The notes below the pieces were generated by a model. That model ran no database searches, was not told the origin of the DNA, and saw only the letters and a program-made list of their open reading frames with translations. The position numbers were made by a program, and so were the translations under genes. DNA of 16,953 bases from Burkholderiaceae bacterium (lineage in GTDB: Bacteria; Pseudomonadota; Gammaproteobacteria; Burkholderiales; Burkholderiaceae), in NCBI GenBank assembly GCA_947374315.1, contig CANCBK010000035.1:1-16953 (forward strand). The letters are read 5' to 3'. This document shows positions 15,300-16,953 of the stretch, one piece after another. Position 1 is the first letter of the stretch. Every line of letters begins with the position of its first letter.

Positions 15300-15899
15300 A
15301 TGAAAATTAAATTCACCCCAATGGCACTTGTTATTACTGCATTGTTGGCTGCCCCTATGATCGCTATAGCTCAAACCCCAGATTCAGCTAAGCCTGTAGT
15401 AGTTGATGCCGCCGTTACTGAAAATGTGTATCAACTTTATGAAGGTGCCGTAACCAAGATTGATAAGAAAACCCGTACTATTTTCTTTAAAAATAATGAA
15501 GGCGAGTCGAAATTTGTAGCCGGTCCAGAAATTAAAAACTTTGATCAAATCAAAAAAGGTGATCGCCTGAGCGTAACCTACAAACTCGCGGTTGCCATCG
15601 AATTGATTAAAACCAAGAGTGATGGCATTCGTAGCAAGGTTGAAACATCTTCTGAGACCGCATCCAAGCCCGGAGAAAAGCCAGCTCGAACCATTTCCAA
15701 TACAACAACCATCATTGCTGACATTGTGGATGTTGATCGCACCAAGCATTTGGTTTCAGTTAAAGGCCCAAGCGGTAAGATTACTGTTGTGATGGTAAAA
15801 AACCCACAGTTACTAGCCGATGTAAATGTTGGCGAGCAAGTTAAGGTCATTTATTTTGACGCGATGGCTGCATCCATCTCCAGCGCTAAAAAGAAGTAA
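15300..15899 (+). CDS. Exported protein of unknown function with two copies of one small beta-rich domain
   Basis: A 199-residue protein I cannot name. A Sec signal peptide covers residues 1-24 (ending IAIAQ). The mature part is an internal duplication: residues about 47-102 and 138-194 align at an almost constant 91-residue offset. Matching positions are Asp55/Asp146, Lys64/Lys155, Gly68/Gly159, Gly87/Gly178, Tyr94/Tyr185, Ala97/Ala188 and Ala99/Ala190. Each copy ends in a 'G-x4-V-x-Y-x2-A-x-A' pattern, suggestive of a small beta-barrel like the DUF5666 class. A polar Ser/Thr/Lys linker (about 103-136) joins them. AAGGA lies 5 bases before the ATG. The metalloprotease gene follows 25 bases later, so the two are probably cotranscribed. 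No catalytic motif is visible; a binding or structural envelope role is a guess. Confidence 0.85.
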   Translation: MKIKFTPMALVITALLAAPMIAIAQTPDSAKPVVVDAAVTENVYQLYEGAVTKIDKKTRTIFFKNNEGESKFVAGPEIKNFDQIKKGDRLSVTYKLAVAIELIKTKSDGIRSKVETSSETASKPGEKPARTISNTTTIIADIVDVDRTKHLVSVKGPSGKITVVMVKNPQLLADVNVGEQVKVIYFDAMAASISSAKKK

Positions 15900-15924
15900 T
15901 CAGCAGTAGAAGCAAGGATTCGAT

Positions 15925-16740
15925 TTGGGCATTCGTTTACATTGGGTCCTTGCACTTGTTGCCCTTCTTTCTGCCTGCGCCAACACTACACGCCCAGGAG
16001 CAGTAGGAATAAATAGATCCCAATTTATGATGATCTCTTCGGCGGAAGTTGATCGCCTATCTACTGTAAGTTACAACGAGCAGAATCAAAAAGCAAAAGA
16101 GAGCAATGCCTTGCTAACTTCGGGGCCCACCTATGTTCGCCTGAAGACCATTGCTAACCACCTTATTCCACAAACTGAGGCATTTCGTGATGACACCAAG
16201 CAGTGGGATTGGCGCCTTACCCTCATTGATGCTCCAATCTTAAATGCGAGCTGCGCGCCAGGTGGAAAAATCACCTTCTACACTGGAATCATTGAGCAAC
16301 TCAATCTGAATGACGATGAAATCGCTGCCATCATGGGTCATGAGATTGCTCATGCGCTTAGAGAGCATGGTAGGGAGCGAGCATCACAAGCGATGGCGCA
16401 AAATATAGTTGTCAATATAGCGATGGCAGCAGTGGGTAGTTATGGGTCAGCAGTGAGCGCCGCTAACCAAGCCGCCCACTATGTATTTGTTCTACCGAAT
16501 TCCAGGGAGAATGAATCAGAAGCTGATGCCATTGGATTAGAGCTAGCCGCAAGAGCGGGATACAACCCCATGGGTGCTATTACTGTTTGGCAGAAGATGA
16601 TCAATGCCACAAAAGATAAGAGCTCTCCAGAGTTCTTATCCACCCACCCATCCGGGGAAACAAGAATTGAACAACTCACCGCACTCATGCCTGCGGTTGA
16701 GCCGCTTTATAAGGCAGCATCCAAAACATCAGCGCATTAG
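15925..16740 (+). CDS. M48-family zinc metalloprotease lipoprotein (LoiP/YcaL-like)
   Basis: A 271-residue lipoprotein: the hydrophobic signal ends in the lipobox LLSAC, with Cys18 as the lipidated residue. The M48 domain follows, with GGKITFYTGI at about 113-122, zinc motif HEIAH (His139, Glu140, His143), and the third ligand probably Glu197 in ESEAD. These are features of Oma1/LoiP/YcaL/BepA peptidases that degrade damaged or misassembled envelope proteins. There is no TPR tail, so it resembles LoiP or YcaL more than BepA. The start codon is TTG (15925-15927), supported by AAGGA 6 bases before it. Without it the signal peptide would be lost, since the next ATG is well inside the protein. 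It lies 25 bases after the exported duplicated-domain protein. Confidence 0.9.
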   Translation: MGIRLHWVLALVALLSACANTTRPGAVGINRSQFMMISSAEVDRLSTVSYNEQNQKAKESNALLTSGPTYVRLKTIANHLIPQTEAFRDDTKQWDWRLTLIDAPILNASCAPGGKITFYTGIIEQLNLNDDEIAAIMGHEIAHALREHGRERASQAMAQNIVVNIAMAAVGSYGSAVSAANQAAHYVFVLPNSRENESEADAIGLELAARAGYNPMGAITVWQKMINATKDKSSPEFLSTHPSGETRIEQLTALMPAVEPLYKAASKTSAH

Positions 16741-16868
16741 AGATAATGAATGCCCAGTGTTCAGGATTAAATGGACTCTGTTAAAGTCGGGCTACACATC
16801 AGCGAAACTCGCAAAGACAGAAGCAACTTAAATCTAGATCACATGATTAATTCTATAGGTTATTGACA

Positions 16869-16953
16869 GTGAAATATCTTCTTCCGCTAATGGTTACACT
16901 CCTTCTGAGTACATCCTCTCTTGCTCAGAGCGAATTATCGGATGATGGACTGC
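16869..16953 (+). CDS. N-terminus of an exported protein (3' truncated by window edge)
   Basis: An open frame runs from GTG 16869 to the right edge, giving MKYLLPLMVTLLLSTSSLAQ and then SELSDDGL. This is a textbook Sec signal peptide with cleavage after the SLA-Q region. An in-frame TAA lies at 16848-16850, so only TTG 16863 or GTG 16869 can be the start. AGG at 16857-16859 is 9 bases from the GTG. Only 28 residues are visible, so the function cannot be told. The 128 bases between the M48 gene and this one show no convincing terminator. Confidence 0.6.
   Translation, partial: MKYLLPLMVTLLLSTSSLAQSELSDDGL

Noticed and set aside
16863..16891. Perfect -35 TTGACA 17 bases before GCTAAT
   Set aside because: It lies over the first codons of the exported protein; a transcript from it would begin inside the signal peptide. 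The signal-peptide reading from GTG 16869 is more convincing, so this is probably chance.
1..16953. Mobile elements, CRISPR arrays, tRNA or rRNA genes, defence or toxin systems
   Set aside because: Looked for on both strands; no transposase-like frame, regular spaced repeats, cloverleaf or toxin-antitoxin pair is apparent. Genes are conserved housekeeping with uniform composition.

Overview
This looks like a chromosomal core-genome window from a betaproteobacterium of the Burkholderiaceae, most likely a Polynucleobacter-like freshwater organism. The basis is inference from several features together: moderate GC, an aat-bpt-pyrD cluster, a homodimeric-type pyruvate dehydrogenase (PDH) operon whose E3 subunit carries its own lipoyl domain, a Burkholderiales-type PHB phasin, and tightly packed genes. 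I see no mobile element, tRNA, rRNA, CRISPR array, phage gene or defence gene. No gap between genes exceeds about 190 bases.

Layout. (1) 1-2005, plus strand: the end of aat, then bpt (overlapping by ATGA), then pyrD 9 bases later. The first two are N-degron aminoacyl transferases and the third is the quinone-linked step of pyrimidine synthesis. (2) 2066-2884, plus strand: an IclR-family regulator with its own promoter, apparently giving a leaderless or nearly leaderless mRNA. (3) 2913-4953, minus strand: a PBP7-type murein DD-endopeptidase and, upstream of it, an EamA/DMT transporter. (4) 5140-5703, plus strand: a polyhydroxyalkanoate-granule phasin, followed by a strong bidirectional terminator shared with the convergent PDH operon. 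(5) 11623 down to 5807, minus strand: aceE-aceF-lpdA, the complete PDH complex. (6) 15148 down to 11797, minus strand: hyi-glxR-yqiA-DUF3108. The first two convert hydroxypyruvate/tartronate semialdehyde to glycerate; the last two are a small esterase and a membrane-anchored DUF3108 protein. (7) 15300-16740, plus strand: an exported protein made of two copies of one small domain, then an M48 zinc-metalloprotease lipoprotein with a TTG start. (8) 16869 to the end: the start of another exported protein.

How they work together. PDH makes acetyl-CoA and the phasin coats the PHB granules in which surplus acetyl-CoA is stored. The 11-base element TTGCATTGCAA occurs upstream of both the phasin and aceE, once in each orientation. 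It fits the TGC-N3-GCA form described for PhaR operators, so carbon storage and acetyl-CoA supply may be co-regulated here. That is the most interesting signal I found. I found no clearly new multi-gene system; most of the window is conserved housekeeping.
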